From Anaerolineales bacterium (GTDB lineage: Bacteria > Chloroflexota > Anaerolineae > Anaerolineales > UBA6663): a DNA stretch of 8,531 nucleotides. The notes beneath the pieces are model-generated. The model did no database searches and had not been told where the DNA came from. It saw only the letters and a program-made list of their open reading frames with translations. The position numbers were made by a program, and so were the translations under genes. This document shows, piece by piece, positions 1-6,469 of the stretch. The DNA is taken from assembly GCA_017999235.1 (NCBI GenBank), contig JAGOBN010000139.1:1-8531 (forward strand), in the 5' to 3' direction. Within the stretch, counting starts at the first letter, position 1; the number at the start of each line of letters is the position of its first letter.

Positions 1-1034
1 GCCAAGAGCAGGGCCTGGCTGACCGCGCCTTCAATGCCGGCCCTAACCTCGCTGAGCTCCTGCTGCATGAGCAGGCTCCAGCCCAACAGCTCCGCTTGCG
101 CCCCGGTCAGCGGCGCTACCGCAATCACGGCCGGCTGGCCGTTCACGCCCGCCAAATCGGCGCGCGTCGCCGGCTGGCCCGCCTGAACCAGGGCCAGCAG
201 GTCCGCATCGGCCAGGGGCTGCATGGCGAGGGCCGGGTCGTCGGCGGCCAGCACCACGCCAGCCCGGTCCAGCAAAATGGCCTGCCCGGTCTCGCCCACG
301 CGGACGGCCTGCAATGTCTCCACCAAGAGCGAGATGTCCACGGTGCCGCGCAGGACGCCCAGCACCCGGCCCTCTGACCGGAGTGGCGCGGCCACGTTGA
401 CGGCCCACACGCCCGCGCTGTCGTCGTACTCCACCTCGCCGACATAGAGCGCGCCGGCGCCGTCCGCATAGGCAGCCTGCCACCACCCTTCATCCGCCTG
501 GAGATAATCGCCGGTGCGCGCCGTCAACGCCACCACCAAGCCGTTCGCGTCCGTGGCAAAGACCTCCGCGAACTCCGGATGGTCCTGGGTAAACTGCCGC
601 AGCTGCGCGCTCAGCGCGTTATTGGTCAGGCCGGCCACCAGCGGCTCCAGGCTGGCCGCCTCCGCCTTCCAGGCCTCATCCAACTGGGCGACCTCGGCCT
701 GGAACTCCGCCGCGGAACGGCCGGCGGCGGCCTGATTGGCGGTCTCAGCCGCCGTCGCCAGGCTGGTCTCCAACGCCAACGTTTGCAGTTTATCCGCGTT
801 GGCCTGGACTTGATCCGCGGCGCGCAGCAGAACCTGCTGGGCCAGCAGGGCCAGCTCCCCGCGCGTGCGCTGCGTGGCGTCGGCCGTGAGCGCGATGTAC
901 GTATAGCCCAAAAAAGCCGCGATCGTCAGCCCGACGGCGCCGCCCAACAGGACGATCAGTTTGCTGCTAATCCGCCAGTGGTTCGGATTCAAACGCCAGC
1001 GTAAGCCGGCGGCGCGGGGGGCCGATGCTGCCAT
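1..1034 (-). CDS. Membrane sensor protein with dCache-type extracytoplasmic domain (3' part missing at left edge)
   Basis: The frame starts at the ATG at 1034 on the minus strand and stays open to the window edge (344 codons seen), so the C-terminus is missing. GAGGT at 1043-1039 sits 5 nt before the ATG, which supports this start. A short basic N-terminus (WRLNPNHWRISSK) precedes one hydrophobic helix at about residues 26-49. A long extracytoplasmic region follows. Residues about 175-265 look like the core of a dCache ligand-binding domain: a WW pair near residues 184-185, then an acidic VGEVEYDDSAG turn, a VLGVLRGTVDIS strand and GETGQAILLDRAGVVLA. The last visible stretch (GWSLLMQQELSEV) resembles the usual end of a dCache domain, where a second membrane helix would follow. 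Such domains bind small molecules outside the cell and pass the signal to a HAMP plus histidine kinase, cyclase, phosphatase or chemoreceptor module. That output module lies outside the window, so the class cannot be decided. It is divergent from the topoisomerase operon. Confidence 0.82.
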   Translation of the reverse strand, partial: MAASAPRAAGLRWRLNPNHWRISSKLIVLLGGAVGLTIAAFLGYTYIALTADATQRTRGELALLAQQVLLRAADQVQANADKLQTLALETSLATAAETANQAAAGRSAAEFQAEVAQLDEAWKAEAASLEPLVAGLTNNALSAQLRQFTQDHPEFAEVFATDANGLVVALTARTGDYLQADEGWWQAAYADGAGALYVGEVEYDDSAGVWAVNVAAPLRSEGRVLGVLRGTVDISLLVETLQAVRVGETGQAILLDRAGVVLAADDPALAMQPLADADLLALVQAGQPATRADLAGVNGQPAVIAVAPLTGAQAELLGWSLLMQQELSEVRAGIEGAVSQALLL

Positions 1035-1099
1035 GATGACCTCGTCTGCCAAAGCCTGAATGCCCAATGGGCTCAGCGCCGGAATAGCCGTCCAAGATG

Positions 1100-1112
1100 G
1101 GATCTCAGATCC
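1100..1112. repeat. 13-bp perfect palindrome, possible operator
   Basis: GGATCT-C-AGATCC is an exact inverted repeat with 6-bp arms and a 1-nt centre. It lies 66 nt upstream of the sensor gene's start codon, where a regulator of that gene could bind. The symmetry is seen directly. The operator role is inference, and a short palindrome like this can occur by chance. Confidence 0.3.
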
Positions 1113-1255
1113 GGCAACTCAATAACAGGGACAACCCTGGCCCCCACTGTATGTCACCGGCCAACTGACCGTCTATTAAGTTGGGGTAAGCCGCGGCTGA
1201 ACTCCGGGTAAAATCGCCGGCCGCGGTCAACGGGGTAGTCCGGCCGGCCGGCGTG

Positions 1256-1264
1256 TGCTAAAAT
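1256..1264 (+). promoter_or_regulatory. Candidate extended -10 element for the topoisomerase operon
   Basis: TG-C-TAAAAT fits an extended -10 (TGn plus a 5/6 match to TATAAT) in an AT-rich patch directly after a GC-rich palindromic tract. No good -35 lies 16-18 nt upstream (TAGTCC), which an extended -10 can tolerate. If used, it gives a leader of about 150 nt. It competes with the candidate at 1322-1349. Confidence 0.3.
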
Positions 1265-1321
1265 ACCAAAATCAGAACAGATGTTTTATAAACTCCGGGG
1301 CCACCGCCCAGCCGCCGCCGG

Positions 1322-1349
1322 TTGCCAGGCGGACCAAACCGGATAGAAT
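1322..1349 (+). promoter_or_regulatory. Candidate sigma-70-type promoter for parE-parC
   Basis: TTGCCA (1322-1327, 5/6 match to TTGACA) and TAGAAT (1344-1349, 5/6 match to TATAAT) are separated by 16 nt. Transcription would start near 1356, giving a leader of about 67 nt before the ATG at 1423. This is the best-spaced two-box promoter in the intergenic region, but it was found by eye only. Confidence 0.45.
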
Positions 1350-1422
1350 CGCGCCTTGCTGTTTAGCGCCGGCCGCCGCGCCGGCGAAGTGATGACTCTG
1401 ATCCAACAAGGTAAAGCATCGT

Positions 1423-3603
1423 ATGACGACCCAACACAGCTACACCGCCGCGGACGTCGAGCAGCTCAACTGGAGCCGCGCCGTCCGCGCCAACCCCGGC
1501 ATGTACGTGGGCGACGCCCGCGAGCACGGGTTGCACCACATCCTGTGGGAGATCATCTCCAACTCGATTGACGAAGCCACGGCCGGCTTCGGCAAGCAGA
1601 TCGAGATCGTGCTGGAGCCGGACGGCAGCGCCAACGTCACCGACGACGGCCGCGGCATCCCGGTGGAGTGGAAGCCCGACTCGCAGCGCAGCGCCCTGAC
1701 CCTGCTCTTCACGGCCCTGCACGCCGGCGGCAAGTTTAAGGACAAAGAACGCGACCCCAAGAAGAACGCCTCGGTCTACGCCTCCTCCGGCGGCATGCAC
1801 GGCATCGGCACCAAGGCCTGCAACGCGCTCTCGGCCTGGATGGAAGTGGAAGTGCGCCGGCACGGGCTGCGCTTTGTCCAGCGCTTTGAGCAGGGCGGCG
1901 ACAAGGCCACGCCGGTGGAGGTCTATGACGCCGCGGATCTGATCGGCCACATCAACGCCGATTTCAGCCTGCAGCTGGATAAGCAGCAGATGGCCGTCAA
2001 AGTGCTGTTCCACGGCAAGCCCGTCAAGTTCAAACCCTACAAGGACCCGCAGACCGGCACGCGCGTGAGCTTCCTGCCAGCCCGCGCCTTCTTTGACGCC
2101 AAGGCCATGAGCTGGACCAAGGATCCGGCCGTGCCGTGGGACGCCGACCGCCTGCGGCACCGCCTGCGCCAGGCCTCCTTCCTGAACCCCGGCGTCACGT
2201 TCAAGTTCACGGACCGGCGCGCCGGCGGCGGCACCGAAGTCTTCCAATCCGATAAAGGCCTGCTGGGCTATCTGGATTGGCTCAACGACGGCCACGAGCC
2301 GCTGCACAAGCCCATCGTCATCGAGCGCGACGTGCCGATGGACGTCAACGACCAGAACCATACGCTCAAGATCCACATCGCCCTGCAGTACGCGGGCGAC
2401 AGCACCCACCTCGAGTCGTTCGTCAACAACATCCCCACCCCGCAGGGCGGCAAGCACGTCCAGGGCTTCCAGACCGGCCTGATGAAGGCCGTCAAGGCCT
2501 TTGCCGACGACAAGAAGCTGCTGAAGAAGGAAGAGCTGCGCTCGGACGACGTCCTGCTGGGCTTGACGGCCGTGATCGCCTGCGAGATGACGTGGACGCC
2601 CCAGTTCCAGGGCCAGACCAAGGATGCGCTCAACAGCCCGGAGGTCTACGGGCCGCTGCTGTCCACGGTCTACGAGTTCATGCAGGGCTACCTGGGCAAG
2701 AACATCCCCATCGGCAAGCTGATCGTCAACCAGGCCATGGCCAGCGCGCACGGGCGCGAGGCCGCGCAGCTGGCGCGCCAGGCCGTCATCAGCCGCGGCG
2801 GCGGGCTGGACGACGCCGGCAGCGAGCTGACCATCAAGAAGCTGGCCGATATCCAGCGCCGCAACGGCCAGCCGGTGGTGCCGCTGGAGCACACGGCCCT
2901 GTTCCTGGTGGAGGGCGACAGCGCCGGCGGCTCGGCCAAGCAGGGCCGCACCGCCACCCACCAGGCCATCCTGGCCCTGCGCGGCAAGATCGACAACGTC
3001 TGGGACAAGAAGCTGGCCGATATCTTGAAGTCGGCCGAGATCGCCACCATCCTGCGCACGCTGGGCGGCGTGGACGACAAGGGCGAGACCTTTGACCCCC
3101 ACCAGATGCGCTACGGGCGCGTCTCGCTGATGGCGGATGCCGACGACGACGGCGCCCACATCGTCTGCCTGCTGATCACGCTGTTCTGGAAGATGCGGCC
3201 AGAGCTGATCAAGGCCGGCCGGCTGTACGTCTCCCGCCCCCCGCTCTTCCAGGTGCGCCCCAAGAAGGGCGAGCCGCGCTACGCCTACACCGAGACCGAG
3301 CGCGACCAGCTGGTGAAGCAGCTGGGCGGGCAGGCCAACGTCCACGTCCAGCGCTATAAAGGCCTGGGCGAGATGAACGCCGAGCAGCTCAATGAGACCG
3401 CGCTGGCCCTGCCGCCGGAGGCTTACAACGGCGGCGCCGAGGCGTTAACGCGCGAAGACTTCGCCCAGCACGCCCACGAGATGCGCGTCTCCACCGAAGA
3501 CGCCCGCGCCATGACCGAGACGCTGGAACTGCTGATGGGCCGCAGCGTGGAAGACCGCCGCGAGTGGCTGATGGGCGACGGCTGGCGCGGCGAGCAGGAC
3601 TAG
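1423..3603 (+). CDS. parE: Type IIA DNA topoisomerase ATPase/TOPRIM subunit (ParE/GyrB family, divergent ParE-like)
   Basis: This 726-aa protein is the ATP-hydrolysing B subunit of a type IIA topoisomerase and would pair with the next gene's product to pass one DNA duplex through another. The GHKL ATPase domain shows the general base E43 and Mg-binding N47 (EIISNSIDEA), D74 in DDGRGIP, the ATP lid (GGMHGIG, 123-129), T213 (GTRVSF) and the transducer QTK loop (398-400). The TOPRIM domain has EGDSAGGSAKQGR from E497, the metal-binding D572/D574/D576 (DADDDG) and QRYKGLGEMN (643-652). An in-frame TGA at 1399 leaves ATG 1423 as the only start; AAGG at 1408-1411 is a rather distant ribosome site. 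Length exceeds E. coli ParE (630 aa) and lacks the large insert of E. coli GyrB (804 aa). Several usually invariant positions differ: Ser46 replaces Asp in DNSIDEA, the lid loop is about 9 residues longer and lysine-rich, and PLKGKILN reads ALRGKIDN. ParE rather than GyrB is chosen from the partner's missing GyrA box, so the name is tentative. Confidence 0.9.
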   Translation: MTTQHSYTAADVEQLNWSRAVRANPGMYVGDAREHGLHHILWEIISNSIDEATAGFGKQIEIVLEPDGSANVTDDGRGIPVEWKPDSQRSALTLLFTALHAGGKFKDKERDPKKNASVYASSGGMHGIGTKACNALSAWMEVEVRRHGLRFVQRFEQGGDKATPVEVYDAADLIGHINADFSLQLDKQQMAVKVLFHGKPVKFKPYKDPQTGTRVSFLPARAFFDAKAMSWTKDPAVPWDADRLRHRLRQASFLNPGVTFKFTDRRAGGGTEVFQSDKGLLGYLDWLNDGHEPLHKPIVIERDVPMDVNDQNHTLKIHIALQYAGDSTHLESFVNNIPTPQGGKHVQGFQTGLMKAVKAFADDKKLLKKEELRSDDVLLGLTAVIACEMTWTPQFQGQTKDALNSPEVYGPLLSTVYEFMQGYLGKNIPIGKLIVNQAMASAHGREAAQLARQAVISRGGGLDDAGSELTIKKLADIQRRNGQPVVPLEHTALFLVEGDSAGGSAKQGRTATHQAILALRGKIDNVWDKKLADILKSAEIATILRTLGGVDDKGETFDPHQMRYGRVSLMADADDDGAHIVCLLITLFWKMRPELIKAGRLYVSRPPLFQVRPKKGEPRYAYTETERDQLVKQLGGQANVHVQRYKGLGEMNAEQLNETALALPPEAYNGGAEALTREDFAQHAHEMRVSTEDARAMTETLELLMGRSVEDRREWLMGDGWRGEQD

Positions 3604-3621
3604 CCCCGCGCTGGAACTGGT

Positions 3622-3627
3622 AAAGGA
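3622..3627 (+). promoter_or_regulatory. Ribosome binding site of parC
   Basis: AAAGGA lies 6 nt before the ATG at 3634, a good Shine-Dalgarno match. It is stronger and better placed than the site before parE, so the second subunit can be translated independently of read-through from the first. The 30-nt gap between the two genes holds no promoter-like sequence. Confidence 0.7.
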
Positions 3628-3633
3628 CCTCCT

Positions 3634-6195
3634 ATGACCCGCAGTAAAAAAGACGCCGGCCCCCGGGCTTCCGGCCAGGCCGAATTCCAATTCACCACCG
3701 CCGATCGCATCAACCAGCTGATCGAGAGCGGCCGGGCGGCCGAAAGCGGCGTCCCCGGCCCGCTGCTGCTGGACGCCAACTACCGGCGCTACGCTGAGAT
3801 GGTGGTGCTCGGCCGCGCCATCCCCGACGCCCGCGACGGCCTCAAGCCCGTGCACCGCCGCATTTTGTATGACATGCTGATCGAGCTCGGCCTGGACGCG
3901 CGCGGCCCGCACAAGAAATCCGCGCGCGTGGTGGGCGATGTGCTGGGCAAGTTCCACCCCCACGGCGACAAGTCCGTCTACGACGCGATGGTGATCCTGG
4001 CGCAGGACTTCTCCATGCGCCTGCCGCTGATTGACGGGCAGGGCAACTTTGGCTCGCAGGACGGCGACTCCGCGGCCGCCATGCGCTATACCGAGGCCCG
4101 GCTTTCGCCGGCCGGCGAGACCATGCTGGCCGACATCCGCTCCGCCACGGTGGATTTCCAGCCCAACTTCGACGGCTCAATGGAAGAGCCCACCGTGCTC
4201 CCCAGCCGGCTGCCCAATCTGCTCATCAACGGCTCGAACGGCATCGCCGTGGGCATGGCCACCTCCATCCCGCCCCACAACGTGGGCGAGGTCTGCGACG
4301 CCGTGGTGTATGTGGCCAACCGCTGGGACCAGCGCGCGAAGATCAAGACCAGCGAGCTGCTGAAGATCATCCCCGGCCCGGATTACCCGACCGGCGGCAT
4401 GGTCTACCGCTTCCGCGAGGACAAAGAGACCGGCCAGCCCGTGGACGTGATCGCCCAGGCGTACGAGACCGGCAAGGCCGTGTTCGTGGTCCAGGCCCAG
4501 GTGGATATCCAGGAGATCGGCGGCGGCAAGAGCGAGATCATCGTCACCGAGATCCCGTTCCAGGTCTGGAAGAGCACGGTCAAGGACCGCATCGCCGACA
4601 ACCGCGACGCCTTCCGCAACGCCGGCCTCTCCAATGTGGCGGACCAATCCGACCGCAAGGGCATGCGCCTGGTGCTGGAGACCGTGCGCGGCTTCGATCC
4701 GCAGGCCGTGCTGGGCTTCGTGCTGGATAAGACCCAGCTGCGCGACAGCCAGTCCTACAACGCCGTGGCGCTGGTGCGCGGCGCGGACGGCAAGCGCCGG
4801 CCGCAATTGTGCGGCCTGCGCACCATGCTGACCGAGTTCATCACCTTCCGGCTGGAAGTCATCGTCCGGCGCAGCAAGTTCGAGCTGCAGCGCGCCGAGG
4901 ACCGCCTGCACATCGTCCACGCCCTGCTCAAGGCCATCCAGGACATCGACGAGGTCATCCGCCTGATCCGCGCCGCCGCCGATGTGGACGACGCGCGCAA
5001 GAAGCTGATGAAGCGCCTGGACATCGACGAACTGCAGGCCAACGCCATCCTGGAAATGCAGCTGCGCCGGCTGGCCAAACTGGAGTACCGCAAGCTCGAC
5101 GACGAGCGCAAGGAATTGGAAGCCCGCATTAAGCAGCTCAAATCCCTGCTCGGCTCGGAGAAAAAGCAGCTCGAGGTGGTGATCGAGGAGACCAAGGAAG
5201 TACGCGACCGGTTCGCGACGCCCCGGCGCACGATCATCATCGACCACGAACAGGGCCACAAGGCCGTCATCACCGGCCCCATCGCGCCGGACGCCCCGCA
5301 GGTGGTGCTGGCCGGCGACGACGGCGTGCGCTGCGATTCAGCCAGTTCATACAGCGACCGGCTGCAGAGCGGCAAGCCGTCCAGCAAGGCCGTGGAGCTG
5401 ATCACCCGCCGCTTCGTGGCCGCGCCGGATGCCACCGTCGTCCTGGTCTCCAGCCAGGGCCGGCTGTGGCGCGGCAGCGTGGCGCGCCTGGCGCAGGGCT
5501 TCACGCTGGATACCGACGAGCGCCTGGTGTACGCGGGCGTGGCCGACCCGGCCGGCCGGCTGGTGCTGGCCACCCGCGGCGGCAACATCAAACGCGTGAA
5601 CATGGAAGACGCCCTCAACCGCGCCGAGGCCACCTGGGGCATGGTGATCGGCATGGACGCCGGCGACGCCGTGGTGCTGGCCGGCGTGGGCGGCGATGAG
5701 GCGCAGGTGTTCTTGTACACCGCCGGCGTGACGGGCGAGGCCAAATTGCTGCGCTTCCCGGCCAACGCCGTCAACCCGCAGGCCACGCCCAGCGCGCGCG
5801 GCATGGCCGGCATGAAGCTGCCCGAGGGCGAACCCCTGGCCGGCGGCCTGCTGTTCGAGCCGGGCAGCCCGGCCAAGGCGCTGGTGCTCGCCACCGCCGG
5901 CGGCTTTATCCGCCGCGTTGGTCTGGACGAGTTCCCCATCCAGGGCCGCGCCGGCCAGGGCGTCCAGGTGCTCAAGACCACCGACGCCACCGGGCCGCTC
6001 TCCGGGGTGACGCTCGGCGCGCCGGATGGGTGGATCGACGTGTACTCGGTCAAGAACAAGCGGCTGCGGCTGAAACTGCAAGAGATCCCGGCCGGCAAGC
6101 GCGCCCACCCCGGCGTCAAGCTGGAAAAATCCTACCCGGACCTGTTCGGGGGCGAAGCCCTGGGCCGGCTGGTGGCGCTGGAGCCGCTGGGGTAA
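3634..6195 (+). CDS. parC: Type IIA DNA topoisomerase cleavage subunit (ParC/GyrA family, ParC-like)
   Basis: This 853-aa protein is the DNA-breaking and rejoining A subunit. The catalytic tyrosine is Y152, preceded by R151 ([10 protein letters not shown]). The winged-helix region contains [17 protein letters not shown] and the quinolone-determining segment [10 protein letters not shown] (108-117). The DNA-intercalating isoleucine is I204 ([11 protein letters not shown]). All of these keep the spacing of E. coli GyrA with an offset of 30, reflecting a longer N-terminus. The tower follows, then a long charged coiled-coil region (about 400-530) with [12 protein letters not shown]. From about residue 545 a C-terminal beta-pinwheel carries repeated blades ([36 protein letters not shown]). 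The canonical GyrA box QRRGGKG is absent from the first blade, where [11 protein letters not shown] is found instead; this favours a topoisomerase IV-type relaxing/decatenating enzyme over a supercoiling gyrase. Lys113 occupies the E. coli Ser83 position. It is co-transcribed with parE across 30 nt and followed by a terminator. Confidence 0.92.
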   Translation: MTRSKKDAGPRASGQAEFQFTTADRINQLIESGRAAESGVPGPLLLDANYRRYAEMVVLGRAIPDARDGLKPVHRRILYDMLIELGLDARGPHKKSARVVGDVLGKFHPHGDKSVYDAMVILAQDFSMRLPLIDGQGNFGSQDGDSAAAMRYTEARLSPAGETMLADIRSATVDFQPNFDGSMEEPTVLPSRLPNLLINGSNGIAVGMATSIPPHNVGEVCDAVVYVANRWDQRAKIKTSELLKIIPGPDYPTGGMVYRFREDKETGQPVDVIAQAYETGKAVFVVQAQVDIQEIGGGKSEIIVTEIPFQVWKSTVKDRIADNRDAFRNAGLSNVADQSDRKGMRLVLETVRGFDPQAVLGFVLDKTQLRDSQSYNAVALVRGADGKRRPQLCGLRTMLTEFITFRLEVIVRRSKFELQRAEDRLHIVHALLKAIQDIDEVIRLIRAAADVDDARKKLMKRLDIDELQANAILEMQLRRLAKLEYRKLDDERKELEARIKQLKSLLGSEKKQLEVVIEETKEVRDRFATPRRTIIIDHEQGHKAVITGPIAPDAPQVVLAGDDGVRCDSASSYSDRLQSGKPSSKAVELITRRFVAAPDATVVLVSSQGRLWRGSVARLAQGFTLDTDERLVYAGVADPAGRLVLATRGGNIKRVNMEDALNRAEATWGMVIGMDAGDAVVLAGVGGDEAQVFLYTAGVTGEAKLLRFPANAVNPQATPSARGMAGMKLPEGEPLAGGLLFEPGSPAKALVLATAGGFIRRVGLDEFPIQGRAGQGVQVLKTTDATGPLSGVTLGAPDGWIDVYSVKNKRLRLKLQEIPAGKRAHPGVKLEKSYPDLFGGEALGRLVALEPLG

Positions 6196-6226
6196 GAGCC
6201 CGCGCCCCCTTTCCGTCTGTCAGAAC

Positions 6227-6260
6227 CGGCCGCGGCCCGCAGGGGGTGCGGCCGTTTTTT
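6227..6260 (+). terminator. Intrinsic terminator of the parE-parC operon
   Basis: CGGCCGC (6227-6233) pairs exactly with GCGGCCG (6248-6254) around a 14-nt GC-rich loop, followed directly by six T residues (6255-6260). Alternative pairings within the loop are possible. It begins 31 nt after the parC stop, the expected place for the operon's end. Confidence 0.8.
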
Positions 6261-6270
6261 ATGGTCCGCG

Positions 6271-6286
6271 CGGGGGCCGGCCCCCG
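6271..6286. repeat. 16-bp perfect GC palindrome
   Basis: CGGGGGCCGGCCCCCG is an exact self-complementary sequence just downstream of the parC terminator. It has no T-tract after it and no loop of its own, so it is not a second standard terminator. It overlaps the left arm of the upstream dyad at 6285-6311 by two bases. It may be a protein binding site, a structure-forming element, or only a product of GC-rich composition. Confidence 0.35.
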
Positions 6287-6311
6287 AACGGGCCAGCCGA
6301 CCCCCCGTTCG
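6285..6311. promoter_or_regulatory. 27-bp dyad upstream of pck, possible distal operator
   Basis: CGAACGGG (6285-6292) and CCCGTTCG (6304-6311) are perfect 8-bp inverted arms around an 11-nt spacer. Its centre is 78 bp upstream of the dyad over the pck -10 box. It has the same 8-11-8 geometry and the same CCGTTC/GAACGG hexamer, but with the arms swapped. The repeat is seen directly. Binding by the same regulator is inference. Confidence 0.4.
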
Positions 6312-6362
6312 ATTGACGCCATTTATCCTCGAAAGTCAGGCCAGAGGTCAGCGGCGCGCTTA

Positions 6363-6389
6363 AACCGTTCCGCTATAATGCGAACGGTT
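6363..6389. promoter_or_regulatory. 27-bp dyad centred on the pck -10 box, probable operator
   Basis: AACCGTTC (6363-6370) and GAACGGTT (6382-6389) are perfect 8-bp inverted arms around 11 nt that contain the TATAAT box. Half-site centres are 19 bp apart, near two helical turns. A dimeric helix-turn-helix protein bound here would cover the -10 and block RNA polymerase, the classic layout for a repressor. I cannot name the regulator family. Confidence 0.5.
6374..6379 (+). promoter_or_regulatory. -10 box of the pck promoter
   Basis: A perfect TATAAT lies 96 nt upstream of the pck ATG, giving an expected start near 6386 and a leader of about 84 nt. The position 17 nt upstream (GCGGCG, 6351-6356) does not resemble a -35 box, and no TGn extension is present. 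The promoter may therefore be weak or need an activator. The leader is C-rich, especially at 6420-6440. Confidence 0.6.
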
Positions 6390-6458
6390 GGGCCTCGGCC
6401 GCCTGGGCGTCCGCGCCGGCCCCACGCCCCCCACCCACCGCGATCAGCCTTCCTCAAC

Positions 6459-6464
6459 AGGAGA
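6459..6464 (+). promoter_or_regulatory. Ribosome binding site of pck
   Basis: AGGAGA lies 5 nt before the ATG at 6470, a near-ideal Shine-Dalgarno sequence and the strongest in the window. It supports this start codon and high translation of the enzyme. Confidence 0.8.
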
Positions 6465-6469
6465 TCTAT

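Larger units (their letters stand above)
1035..1422. other. Divergent intergenic region (388 nt)
   Basis: This region separates the minus-strand sensor gene from the plus-strand topoisomerase operon. No convincing coding frame lies in it. It is less GC-rich than the genes around 1115-1185 and 1255-1295. It holds candidate promoters for the operon (listed separately), a GGATCT-C-AGATCC palindrome at 1100-1112, a CAGGG-ACAA-CCCTG dyad at 1126-1139, a CCAACT-N12-AGTTGG dyad at 1161-1184 and the self-complementary tract CCGGCCGGCCGG at 1240-1251. I could not pick a convincing promoter for the sensor gene. Confidence 0.6.

Noticed and set aside
96..1004. Plus-strand frames over the sensor gene (96-377, 579-1004)
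   Set aside because: The minus-strand frame from 1034 encodes a membrane helix and dCache-like sequence with a good ribosome site. The plus-strand translations are Arg/Gln-rich with no domain.
1356..1571. A 71-codon plus-strand frame starting upstream of parE
   Set aside because: It overlaps parE in another frame, has no ribosome site I can see and becomes Arg-rich shadow sequence inside parE.
1363..3345. A 660-codon open frame on the minus strand across parE
   Set aside because: Antisense shadow of a well-supported gene. It shows the same biased Leu/Val/Gly/Ala/Gln/His composition and no motif.
4755..6119. Long minus-strand frames (454 and 253 codons, also 360 codons at 4177-5259) across parC
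   Set aside because: Several overlapping antisense frames in the same stretch cannot all be genes, and none shows a domain. They follow from high GC.
6451..6462. A small hairpin TCCT-CAAC-AGGA covering the pck ribosome site
   Set aside because: Only four pairs, too weak to block translation on its own. Pyrimidine tracts before a Shine-Dalgarno sequence often form this by chance.
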